Of a DNA stretch of 39,710 bases, positions 24,566-32,236 are shown one piece after another. The position numbers were made by a program, and so were the translations under genes. Under the pieces are notes generated by a model, which ran no database searches, was not told the DNA's origin, and saw only the letters and a list, made by a program, of their open reading frames with translations. The DNA is from Pseudomonadota bacterium (GTDB lineage Bacteria; Bdellovibrionota; FAC87; UBA2466): positions 1-39,710 of the forward strand of contig RFNO01000127.1 of NCBI GenBank assembly GCA_009927165.1. The letters are read 5' to 3'. The first letter of the stretch is position 1, and each line of letters opens with the position of its first letter.

Positions 24566-26464
24566 TCAGAAGTAATAATTCAAAGACAATTTGGCTTCCT
24601 GAAAGCCGCTGAAAAATGATTCTGAAGCCGCGTGCCAAACTCCCATTGAGAGTCTGGCTTCCCAAGACTGGTTTAGACTTAACGCGTGTTCCCAATCCCA
24701 TTGGAACATTTGACCCGGTCGGTCAGACTGAAATAAATCCCACATGAGAGTCGATGAAAGTCGAGTTTTATAATTTTCGAAAGGATTCAATATCGAAGCA
24801 AGTTGCAATTTAGGACCAAGCCGAAATCCTCTGATGAAATGGGTGGAACCGTCGATATAACCTAAAGCTAAGAAGTAGAGCACGTTTCGCTCACCTAAAA
24901 ACCCAATACTCGCGCCTAAACCCGTTTCAATTCTAAATACGCCTGAACGGTCCAAATTGAGATCACGTGCTCTTAAGTAACCCAGTTGAACTTTCCAAGA
25001 AGGGCGTTTCTCAATAAAACTGAGAGGAAAGAGTGACGTAATATGCAGAAGTTCCAATTTTTCTAATTGAAACGCCTGCCGCTCAGGATAGTAGCGAAAA
25101 TAAATATTAGGAAAATCTATTTGGGAATTTCGAATGAATCCCAAATCTTTATTGAGCAGATCGTGATAGGCCGACTTAATTCCCACTTCCTGAAAAAAAC
25201 CAGGGTCTTGGGCTGAAGGAGATCCGAGGTACCCAGGAGATAAGCTAGCTCTGTAGGAGTAATGGCCAAGATCGGGCCGTGTTTCTTCCTCAATGGTTGT
25301 AGGGGAATCTCCTGCATCGGCAATCTTTCCCATTTTGCTTCTTTGGATCAACAAACTGGCTTGTAGGGCTTTATCTTTTTCAGAAAATTTGGCGGCTTTT
25401 TCCTGTTTTTCATAAAATAAATTGGCAATGGCAGCATCTAATACAAAAGGATCGGCAACTGTTTCCGGTTCTATTTTTTTTGAGAGAAGAGATTTCAATT
25501 GCTCTTTTTGGGGGGAGGAAAGGGTTTGAGCTTTTTGTAGCATTTTTTTTCTCAATGAAGGACGAAATCTAACGTGAGTGACTGCTCCTGGGGTATTTGT
25601 AACTTTTTTGACTGTTTCACTGGGAATAACGTAAATCGGGAAATTGGAAATGTTCCATTCGGGTTTCGCTACTTCCAAAAGAGTCATGAGTTCATAGGCA
25701 CAATTTTCATCAAAAAAGTAATAATCAAAGTAGCTATTGGTCTCTATTTCCCAAACATGATTAACCAAAGATCGAGTTTCTTCTTCGTTGAGATTTAAGT
25801 CATACTCCCAGACATCGCGGCTTTCTGCATTGCTGTACTCATTTACTTTTACGTAGTAAGGGACCGATGAAAACTGTCCCCGATAACCCCCTGTAAGTCC
25901 TAAAACAATAAAGGCTAGTGGATTTTCATCATCACCAACTGATGCGGCAAAACTGATACCGTAATCCAAAATATCCATTTTCTTTTCTTTAGATTTTGTT
26001 TTCCGATTAATTCGAAGAAAAGTATGACCAAACATCGAGCCAGGATTGTTAGGATAGGCACTCGAAAAAACAAGAGTCACTGAATGCGGTTCAACTCTCT
26101 TCATGAAGTCTTCCAAAAGGGGACACTTCACTTCGGAAATCTGAAGACCGAGTTCCTTTTTAAGAAAAGCAAACCTAGCTGGAAAAGCACATTGCGGGTG
26201 TTGCTTTAGCTTACCGATTTCCATGGTTTTTGAGAAAGCTTCAACACTCGCTTGAAGCTCTGCTAGCGGATTGGTCTTTCCCTCAGGGCTAAAGAAGAAC
26301 TCAGAGCCATCCACTTGGCTTTTAATTTTCCCAAAAGGGAATGATGGCAAGTAATGCATCAAGCGGTGCCATTGAGGAGATTCAGCTATTTCTGCTTCTC
26401 GGGACAGGCTGAAGCCGACAGTGGAATAACTCACTATTAACAAAGAAAGAACGAGAGTTTTCAC
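24566..26464 (-). CDS. DUF4105 (Lnb-type) periplasmic domain fused to a C-terminal beta-barrel
   Basis: 632 residues with a signal peptide (about 1-19). Residues 120-290 match the DUF4105/Lnb_N pattern: SSAYPNNPGSMFGHTFLRI with H147 and FFDENCAYELMTLL with C255, a likely Cys/His pair. Residues 300-400 are a charged helical linker. Residues 420-632 alternate aromatic and polar strands and end in Phe, like an outer-membrane barrel. Some DUF4105 proteins of Bacteroidota have been reported as lipoprotein N-acyltransferases, so a lipoprotein- or lipid-modifying role is a reasonable hypothesis, not shown here. Confidence 0.8.
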   Translation of the reverse strand: MKTLVLSLLIVSYSTVGFSLSREAEIAESPQWHRLMHYLPSFPFGKIKSQVDGSEFFFSPEGKTNPLAELQASVEAFSKTMEIGKLKQHPQCAFPARFAFLKKELGLQISEVKCPLLEDFMKRVEPHSVTLVFSSAYPNNPGSMFGHTFLRINRKTKSKEKKMDILDYGISFAASVGDDENPLAFIVLGLTGGYRGQFSSVPYYVKVNEYSNAESRDVWEYDLNLNEEETRSLVNHVWEIETNSYFDYYFFDENCAYELMTLLEVAKPEWNISNFPIYVIPSETVKKVTNTPGAVTHVRFRPSLRKKMLQKAQTLSSPQKEQLKSLLSKKIEPETVADPFVLDAAIANLFYEKQEKAAKFSEKDKALQASLLIQRSKMGKIADAGDSPTTIEEETRPDLGHYSYRASLSPGYLGSPSAQDPGFFQEVGIKSAYHDLLNKDLGFIRNSQIDFPNIYFRYYPERQAFQLEKLELLHITSLFPLSFIEKRPSWKVQLGYLRARDLNLDRSGVFRIETGLGASIGFLGERNVLYFLALGYIDGSTHFIRGFRLGPKLQLASILNPFENYKTRLSSTLMWDLFQSDRPGQMFQWDWEHALSLNQSWEARLSMGVWHAASESFFSGFQEAKLSLNYYF

Positions 26465-26583
26465 GAGCGAAAATCATATCTAAGGTACCCGATGAGTCAA
26501 TCACACAAGCAGTAACGCAACGCATTTTTCTTTTCCTGATATTCCCCTCTACTTTTTCGGTACTCTTCGTTAAGTTTTCCCAA

Positions 26584-27333
26584 GTGAAAATCTCGTTGCT
26601 CATCCCAATTTCAGCTGCTTCTGAACGCTTGGAGGCTACTCTTGTGCAGGCTCAGCATCTTTTTAATGGGCTGGTTTCCGGCCAATTTGAAATCATTCTG
26701 GTTCCGAATGGAGGGGCTATCGCGGGATCTCCCGTTTTGAAGCAGTGCGAATCTCTGGCCAAAAAGTTTAGCCAAGTCAAAGTGGTTGCTATCGAGGAAA
26801 AAGGCAAGGGGCGCGCCCTTCAACAGGGCTTTCGTCACTCAACAGGAGATTGGATTTTTTTTACGGACGCTGATTTACCTTACCGGTTGAGCTTTTTTAA
26901 AATTGCTAAAGATGCGTTAGAGAAGGGAACAGGTTTGGTCGCCGGAAATCGGCGTCTGCCCGAGAGCCGATTTAACGTACCAACGACGGCTTTGAGACTC
27001 GTTTATCGTCGGTATGTTTTAGGAAAGCTCTTTAATAGTTTTCTTCGACTATCTTTTTCCGAAATAAAGACCCATGACACTCAAGCGGGCATCAAAGCGA
27101 TGACCCGCTCGCTTGCTGAGCGGGCTTTTTCCAGGCAGCTTTGTCCCGGTTTTCTTTTTGATATCGAGATTTTTATACATGCTTCGGTGATAGGAGCTCC
27201 GATACTTGAGCTGCCAGTGGAACTTTATTTAGACAACGAAAAATCTACGGTTCGCATTCTAAAAGAAATATTTGCGTGCGGGTACTGGATGATCATTCTA
27301 AAATTGAATCAAATGAAAGGTTATTTTTCTTGA
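26584..27333 (+). CDS. Family 2 glycosyltransferase (dolichyl-phosphate-sugar synthase-like)
   Basis: 249 residues from GTG 26584. A GT-A fold nucleotide-sugar region starts MKISLLIPIS, followed by a KGKGRALQQGF stretch and the metal-binding DAD at 95-97 (FTDADLPY). A later KTHDTQAGIKAM segment resembles the acceptor loop of polyprenyl-phosphate mannosyl/glucosyl transferases. It probably charges a polyprenyl phosphate with a sugar at the inner face of the membrane. The next gene encodes a polytopic GT-C-like enzyme that could use that product. The two overlap by four bases. Confidence 0.88.
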   Translation: MKISLLIPISAASERLEATLVQAQHLFNGLVSGQFEIILVPNGGAIAGSPVLKQCESLAKKFSQVKVVAIEEKGKGRALQQGFRHSTGDWIFFTDADLPYRLSFFKIAKDALEKGTGLVAGNRRLPESRFNVPTTALRLVYRRYVLGKLFNSFLRLSFSEIKTHDTQAGIKAMTRSLAERAFSRQLCPGFLFDIEIFIHASVIGAPILELPVELYLDNEKSTVRILKEIFACGYWMIILKLNQMKGYFS

Positions 27334-28487
27334 GTTGGCGAGACCTCACCCTCCGTAAAAAGCAGATTTGCCAATGTTTGTTTTTGTCAGTTTGGAGTTT
27401 TCTGTTTGTGTTACCCCTGCTGTTAAAAGGGGGGCCAAACATTGTCACGTTGACCTTTCAAGAAGGCGCGGACCGATTTTTTCAAGGGCAAAATCCCTAT
27501 GCCCTCCCAGGACAGGACACCGATGTGTTTCATTACCCACCTTTTTTTGCAGTGCTGTGGGGAGTCTTTGATATTTTGGGGATCTCTACAAAAGTGTTGT
27601 TTTGGGTGTTTTTAAACTGTCTTATTTTTTGGCTAGGAATTTCGAAATGGTGGCTCTTTGAAAGAAAACAAACCCCCTGGGCCTGGTTTTTTCTCATATG
27701 CACGGCGGTCGAGTTAGATATTTCAGTGAGGTATCAGCAATCAAACGCCTTGGTAACTGGACTCATTCTTTTGGCTTTGGCAGCCATCAGAGATCGTCAA
27801 ATGGGACGGGCAGGTATTTATTTCGCTGTTGCTACTCATATTAAAGTGTTTCCTGTTTTCTTAGCTTTGATTGTTGCATTTTCCTTTCCCGTAAATTGGT
27901 CTTTCTTAGGAAGTTTCTTGGGGGCGCTTTTGATCTGTTTTTCAGTTCCCTCTTTTCTCGTAGGACCGCAGCAAACGCTTTGGTTACATTGGGCTCAGTT
28001 TCAGGCCATTACCCAAGACTTTTCACGTCGAGAAATGTTGGATATTGCTCCGTGCATGGCCCGTCTGGGCTTCTCTTTACTAGGAAAGATTTTACAAAAA
28101 GGGATTTTGTTTATTTCCGCTGTTGTTATGGTGATTTATCGGTTGAGGAATGCTAACGATAAATTCCGTTGGCAGTATTGGTATTCCATTTTTGTAACCA
28201 CGTTGCTTTTAGTAACTCCCCGGGCTGAGTCGCCCACGTTCGTTTGGGCTGCTCCGGCATATCTACTTTTTTCCCAGACCAATTCAAGAAGAGTATTGTG
28301 GGGGTTAGCATTCATTGGGTTTTTTCTTTCGCTCATTTACTCTTCGGCTTTTGCTGTGCAACCCTTTGAGTGGTTCCGGCAGAACTGGACTTCTAAGACA
28401 CTTGCTACTTTAGGGCTTTGGCTTTTGTCGGTGAATTTACTTTTTGGGGACCAACCCAATCAAAAACATGAAATAACAAACATTTAG
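27330..28487 (+). CDS. Polytopic GT87/DUF2029-type glycosyltransferase
   Basis: 385 residues from TTG 27330, which overlaps the GT2 stop (TTGA) and follows GAAAGG at good spacing; a GTG at 27276 is an alternative but would sit deep in the upstream gene. About ten hydrophobic helices. The first outer loop has QGQNPYALP followed by FHYPPFFAVLW, the pattern of GT87 polyprenyl-phosphate-mannose-dependent transferases. It probably adds a sugar to an envelope glycan on the periplasmic side, using the lipid-linked sugar from the neighbouring GT2. Confidence 0.8.
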   Translation: MSWRDLTLRKKQICQCLFLSVWSFLFVLPLLLKGGPNIVTLTFQEGADRFFQGQNPYALPGQDTDVFHYPPFFAVLWGVFDILGISTKVLFWVFLNCLIFWLGISKWWLFERKQTPWAWFFLICTAVELDISVRYQQSNALVTGLILLALAAIRDRQMGRAGIYFAVATHIKVFPVFLALIVAFSFPVNWSFLGSFLGALLICFSVPSFLVGPQQTLWLHWAQFQAITQDFSRREMLDIAPCMARLGFSLLGKILQKGILFISAVVMVIYRLRNANDKFRWQYWYSIFVTTLLLVTPRAESPTFVWAAPAYLLFSQTNSRRVLWGLAFIGFFLSLIYSSAFAVQPFEWFRQNWTSKTLATLGLWLLSVNLLFGDQPNQKHEITNI

Positions 28488-28662
28488 GTTCATTTCATCC
28501 GTGTGTTTAAGTCGGAGACATTAAAATCAGAAGGATCCTAGTTACTTGGAGAAACCCTCTTAAAAAGTGTCTGAATCTCAGGCATTTGTAAAAGATTCCG
28601 GCAGCTGTCGGATTCAGGCATAGCTTTCGCATCTCAGAGTTCAAAACAAACTAGGAGCAAAA
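28488..28662. other. Intergenic leader of the tat operon with an inverted repeat
   Basis: 175 bases with no ORF. It contains a near-perfect palindrome centred on CAGCTG (28597-28612, one G-T mismatch) and a partial direct repeat of a CAGGCAT-type word (ends near 28584 and 28621). The palindrome has no loop or T-run, so it looks more like a protein-binding dyad than a terminator. A good ribosome site (AGGAG) precedes the tatA ATG at 28663. Confidence 0.45.
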
Positions 28663-28857
28663 ATGGGTGGAATGTCGCTGTTTCATTGGATTGTCGTATT
28701 GGGAGTAGTTTTGATGGTGATGGGACCAAACCGCTTTCCTGAACTTGCAAGAGCCCTTGGAAAAGGAATTCGTGACTTTAAAAAGGCGCTCAACGAAGAC
28801 GAGTCAACTGACAGATTACGTTCGGTCGAAAACGAAAATGAAAAGAAAAGCGCATAA
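28663..28857 (+). CDS. tatA: Twin-arginine translocase subunit TatA/E
   Basis: 64 residues: a short periplasmic N-terminus, one membrane helix (about 6-20), the hinge GPNRFPEL, an amphipathic helix rich in Lys/Arg (28-42) and an acidic tail. It forms the variable-size pore of the Tat pathway with TatC encoded three bases downstream. No separate TatB is present, so this protein may serve both roles as in minimal Tat systems, or TatB lies elsewhere. Confidence 0.93.
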   Translation: MGGMSLFHWIVVLGVVLMVMGPNRFPELARALGKGIRDFKKALNEDESTDRLRSVENENEKKSA

Positions 28858-28860
28858 ATT

Positions 28861-29691
28861 GTGAAATCACCACTTTCAGAAAAAAGAGAATTGGGGAGTT
28901 CGGAAGAGCCATCTGAAGAACTCTCTTCAAATTTGTTTCAGGATATTACGGGTCACCTGAATGAGTTAAGAAATGTTCTCGTTCGTTCGGTTACTGTTCT
29001 GATGGCAGCTTTTTTTGTTTGCTTCTATCATGCAGAAAAGTTGGTTGGGTTTTTAAAAAAACCCATTTTGCAGGCACTACCGGAAAATCAAAAAATGCTC
29101 TATTTTTTTGGCCTCACGGAGCAGTTTTATACCTACATGAAAGTAGCTTTTATGGGAGCATTGGCAGTTTCCACACCGTTTCTCCTGTATCAAGTGTGGT
29201 TATTTATCTCTCCTGCTCTTAACAAAAAGGAAAAAAAGTTGGTCTTGCCTTTTTTGGGCTTTGCAAGTGGGGCATTTTTAGGGGGGCTTGTTATTGCTTA
29301 TCGTTGGGTGCTTCCGTACACTTTTTCATTTCTTTTAAAGTTTGGGGCTGCTGATGAAGTGCCCTTACTCAGCCTAAGTGACTACACAACCCTCTCCATT
29401 CAACTTCTTTTAGGGGTCGCGCTCATTTTCGAAATTCCGGTGATTTTAGGCCTGTTTGGAACATTGGGATTGGTAAACGCCACTCTTTTAAGAACCATTC
29501 GCCCTTATGCTTATGTAGCTCTCTCTGTATTTGCTGCGGTTGCAACACCCACCCCGGATGCTCTATCGATGATCCTAGTGTTGATCCCTCTTTATTTTCT
29601 CTATGAGCTTGGGATTTTAATTGTTAGTTTCGTTGGCAAAAGAGAGCTTCGTCGAGATAATGTGATCTCTTTCCAAAAGGAGCGAAGATGA
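28861..29691 (+). CDS. tatC: Sec-independent protein translocase TatC
   Basis: 276 residues from GTG 28861. Six membrane helices; the conserved HLNELR motif sits at the end of the cytoplasmic N-terminus and an FEIPVIL glutamate lies in the fourth helix region. Recognises twin-arginine signal peptides of folded proteins. The N-terminus carries about 25 extra Ser/Glu-rich residues before the conserved core. The stop overlaps the YceI-like gene start (ATGA). Confidence 0.95.
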   Translation: MKSPLSEKRELGSSEEPSEELSSNLFQDITGHLNELRNVLVRSVTVLMAAFFVCFYHAEKLVGFLKKPILQALPENQKMLYFFGLTEQFYTYMKVAFMGALAVSTPFLLYQVWLFISPALNKKEKKLVLPFLGFASGAFLGGLVIAYRWVLPYTFSFLLKFGAADEVPLLSLSDYTTLSIQLLLGVALIFEIPVILGLFGTLGLVNATLLRTIRPYAYVALSVFAAVATPTPDALSMILVLIPLYFLYELGILIVSFVGKRELRRDNVISFQKERR

Positions 29692-30167
29692 AGCACTTAT
29701 TTTTTTTAATGGCTTTTTCAATGATAGGTTGGAGCCACGAATTGCAAATAAAAGTTGATTTGAATCCAGCCGGGACATTTACAGCCAAAAGCTCGGAACT
29801 GAAAATTGTAGGCGAGCTCAAAAAAACGCCGGTTGGTTTCGCCGCCAAGAAGATTCTTTTGTCTGTAGCTTCCCTGAAGACCGGTATTGATTTGCGGGAC
29901 AACCACATGAAGAAAAAATACTTTGAAGTAGAAAAGTTTCCCATTGCCACCTTGATTGAAGGGGGGGGACAAGGAGGGAAGTTTCAGGGGAAATTAGAAG
30001 TGCACGGAGTTATCCATCCCATTGCTGGAACTTACCAATTGAATGGGCCAGACCTTGAGGCGGAGTTTACTTGTAAACTCAGTGATTTTAAAATTCCAGA
30101 AGCCAATTATATGGGAGTTGGTGTAGAAGATGAGGTGAAAGTAGTAGTGAAATTAAGGATCCCTTGA
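29688..30167 (+). CDS. YceI-like periplasmic lipocalin-fold protein
   Basis: 159 residues with a signal peptide (about 1-16, ending GWSH). The rest fits a YceI-type barrel: KKILLSVASLKTGIDLRDNHMKKKYFEVEKFP is the family's characteristic region (given here only as a landmark near residues 62-95), followed by HGVIHPIAGTY. YceI relatives bind isoprenoid quinones or similar amphiphiles. Coupled to tatC by ATGA overlap and to the following cytochrome by TGATG. The context suggests an electron-transfer role in the periplasm. Confidence 0.8.
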   Translation: MKHLFFLMAFSMIGWSHELQIKVDLNPAGTFTAKSSELKIVGELKKTPVGFAAKKILLSVASLKTGIDLRDNHMKKKYFEVEKFPIATLIEGGGQGGKFQGKLEVHGVIHPIAGTYQLNGPDLEAEFTCKLSDFKIPEANYMGVGVEDEVKVVVKLRIP

Positions 30168-30484
30168 TGCAGTTAGGAAAAGCTTCTTTCTCAATCTTTT
30201 TTTTCTCAACACTGTTTTTTATTCCACTCCTTGTTCGATGTGGAGGTGTAAACTCAGTCTATTATGACGGAGGAGTCTGTGTGGATGGAATAACAACTGC
30301 TAGTACGGGGGTCCAGATTTATCAAACTGCTTGTGCCAGCTGTCATGGAGCCATTGGTACTGTACCGGTCAAAGGTGCTTCTGCTTCTACTATTTCTTCT
30401 AAAATAACGATAGTTCCTGCTATGCAGCGATTTGCTTGTTTGACGAGCGCTCAAATCGATTCTTTAGCCCAGGCCAATCCCTAA
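30167..30484 (+). CDS. Small mono-heme cytochrome c
   Basis: 105 residues from the ATG at 30167 (TGATG overlap with the YceI stop; TTG 30164 would add one residue). A hydrophobic N-terminal segment acts as signal or anchor. The heme-binding motif CASCH is at 56-60, and M86 in VPAMQRF is a plausible sixth ligand, as in class I cytochromes c. The region after Met is short and ends LTSAQIDSLAQ, the usual C-terminal helix. A role in periplasmic electron transfer is likely. Two cysteines outside the motif (C25, C38) precede the heme. Confidence 0.85.
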   Translation: MQLGKASFSIFFFSTLFFIPLLVRCGGVNSVYYDGGVCVDGITTASTGVQIYQTACASCHGAIGTVPVKGASASTISSKITIVPAMQRFACLTSAQIDSLAQANP

Positions 30485-30490
30485 CAAAGC

Positions 30491-31087
30491 TCAGAGATGA
30501 AACTGAAAATCCATGATTGCAAAGTAGTTTTGTAGATTATTGAGGAATCCAATTTTGGGATTAAAAACCAACTTATTATTTCGAACTATCCGTAAATCGA
30601 CAAAGAAACCGAGTTTTACAAGTGGTGATTTTTCTAAATGATACCCGGGGGCTATTTCCGGATTTAGAAAAAAAGTAGTGACAATGGGAACGCCACAGCC
30701 GACTGCCACCCTCTGAGACAGTCTGCTCAATAGGGTGACGTCAAAGCGATTTCCTAACTGTGAAAGATTTTTTCCCTGAAAAGTAACTGGCGTTGAATTA
30801 CCAGGTCCAAATCCCACATCTGTTAGAGCAAAAGTAGCTTGGGTTTGGACTACCAAACTCAAGCTAGGAAAAGGGAAAACATAGCCAGCTCCCAGGCCAG
30901 TCGCAACTGCAGAACTATTCAGCGAATAACTTTCTTCATTGCCTTCAATGCGTAAGCCCTCTTGCCAATGTCCCAGAGAGGTTACAAAAAAGAAAGAGCT
31001 GGTGGGTTTCGCCCCGTGAGCCATATGGGAGTGCAATGACCAGCTCAAGATCAGTACAAACAAAAAAGAAAGTCTAGAGCCAAACAT
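30491..31087 (-). CDS. Putative outer-membrane beta-barrel protein
   Basis: 198 residues with a signal peptide (about 1-26, ending HMAHG). The remainder alternates hydrophobic and polar residues with many Gly, Phe and Tyr, consistent with about eight transmembrane strands; it ends MDFQFHL. I do not recognise a family. Its start overlaps the stop of the cytochrome-barrel gene by 14 bases, so the two are coupled and may work together. It is convergent with the cytochrome c gene only six bases away. Confidence 0.7.
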   Translation of the reverse strand: MFGSRLSFLFVLILSWSLHSHMAHGAKPTSSFFFVTSLGHWQEGLRIEGNEESYSLNSSAVATGLGAGYVFPFPSLSLVVQTQATFALTDVGFGPGNSTPVTFQGKNLSQLGNRFDVTLLSRLSQRVAVGCGVPIVTTFFLNPEIAPGYHLEKSPLVKLGFFVDLRIVRNNKLVFNPKIGFLNNLQNYFAIMDFQFHL

Positions 31088-32225
31088 GGGTTTGCACCTG
31101 TAATAAGTAAGAATTGGGAGCTACGGTATTAAGTCCTTGGTTTTGAGAACCCAAAAAATCTGCTCGGATTTCACATTGTGGAAAGGGAAGGTATTCTAAG
31201 GAAGGACCAGCTCGAAAAGTTCTAATTCCCCCTTCCGCAAACCGATCAAGGTAAGCTTCAAAGGTCATGAGTCCAGCAAAGCCTCGAAAAAACAAATGCC
31301 TGCTCTGGAGAAAAGAAAAGAGCCCGATAGAGCTATCTGTGGAGGAGCTTAAACTCTGACGAAAAATCCCTACTTCTGCGAGGAGACTGGAGCCCTTTCC
31401 AGCTTGCATTCTCATGTGGGTGGCTAACATTTGACGGGAGCGAAAACTGCTTTCACTGTACCAAAGCGATCCACCCAATCGGAAATTCTCATCGACTAGA
31501 AATTCGGAGTACAGAGTCCCTCCTTTTTGCCGACTAGCGGAATCCTGATTGAGCTTTCCTAGAAAAAAATGGAGAGCTAGCTCGCCTTGTTCCCAATCGT
31601 AGTGATAAAGAAGTCCGTGGGTTTGATCGTTCATATTGAGAAGGGTATTGGCTCGCAGGAAGGCATTATGATCGGGAACGCGTAAACCAAAAGCTACATC
31701 CATTAAACCAGCGTAAATGCCGTGTCCCTTTGCGGGTCGTAAACCGAGATAGTGTTCTCTTGAAATGATGTGGCTCAAGGATGCCTTTTGAGATTCAGAA
31801 AGGGAAGCCGGGAGAGGAACATAACCAGCCGATGCTGATGCAAATAGCTGTTTGCTAAAAGTGACGATAGCTGCGCCATCAGCTTGCATATGAATCCATC
31901 GATATTGTGGACTAGATTGTAGGCTTTGGCCCACATAGATCCCGCGGTAGGAAGCTTGGACTTGAAGCCATGAAGGGAGGGGAAAAATGAATCCAGATTT
32001 TTCCCCCAAAGATTCATCAGTTCCACCGAAAAGCCTCCCTGAAATTTCTGAAGCTTGAACAGCTCGTCCATAATTATTGATGGGGCCGTTTCCCAAAGGA
32101 TTGGAGTGACAAGTTAAACAGGATGAGTAGCCATAGCCAATATAGGAGGGATAGGACCCTCCCAGCTTACTGATAAGCATGGCCATCAGGCAGAAAACGA
32201 ACTTGAGAAAGGAATTACGATTCAT
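31074..32225 (-). CDS. Outer-membrane barrel protein with N-terminal heme-c motif
   Basis: 383 residues with a signal sequence (about 1-24). A single CLTCH motif (36-40) sits right after it, in the context SNPLGNGPINNYGR. From about residue 85 the sequence shows regular amphipathic strands rich in aromatic and Gly residues, ending in QTHVWL, as in an outer-membrane barrel of roughly 14-16 strands. A mono-heme cytochrome fused to a porin-like barrel would place a heme at the periplasmic mouth of the barrel. It is followed by a second barrel gene. No close named family recognised. Confidence 0.75.
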   Translation of the reverse strand: MNRNSFLKFVFCLMAMLISKLGGSYPSYIGYGYSSCLTCHSNPLGNGPINNYGRAVQASEISGRLFGGTDESLGEKSGFIFPLPSWLQVQASYRGIYVGQSLQSSPQYRWIHMQADGAAIVTFSKQLFASASAGYVPLPASLSESQKASLSHIISREHYLGLRPAKGHGIYAGLMDVAFGLRVPDHNAFLRANTLLNMNDQTHGLLYHYDWEQGELALHFFLGKLNQDSASRQKGGTLYSEFLVDENFRLGGSLWYSESSFRSRQMLATHMRMQAGKGSSLLAEVGIFRQSLSSSTDSSIGLFSFLQSRHLFFRGFAGLMTFEAYLDRFAEGGIRTFRAGPSLEYLPFPQCEIRADFLGSQNQGLNTVAPNSYLLQVQTHVWL

Positions 32226-32236
32226 GGTGGTGGGAT

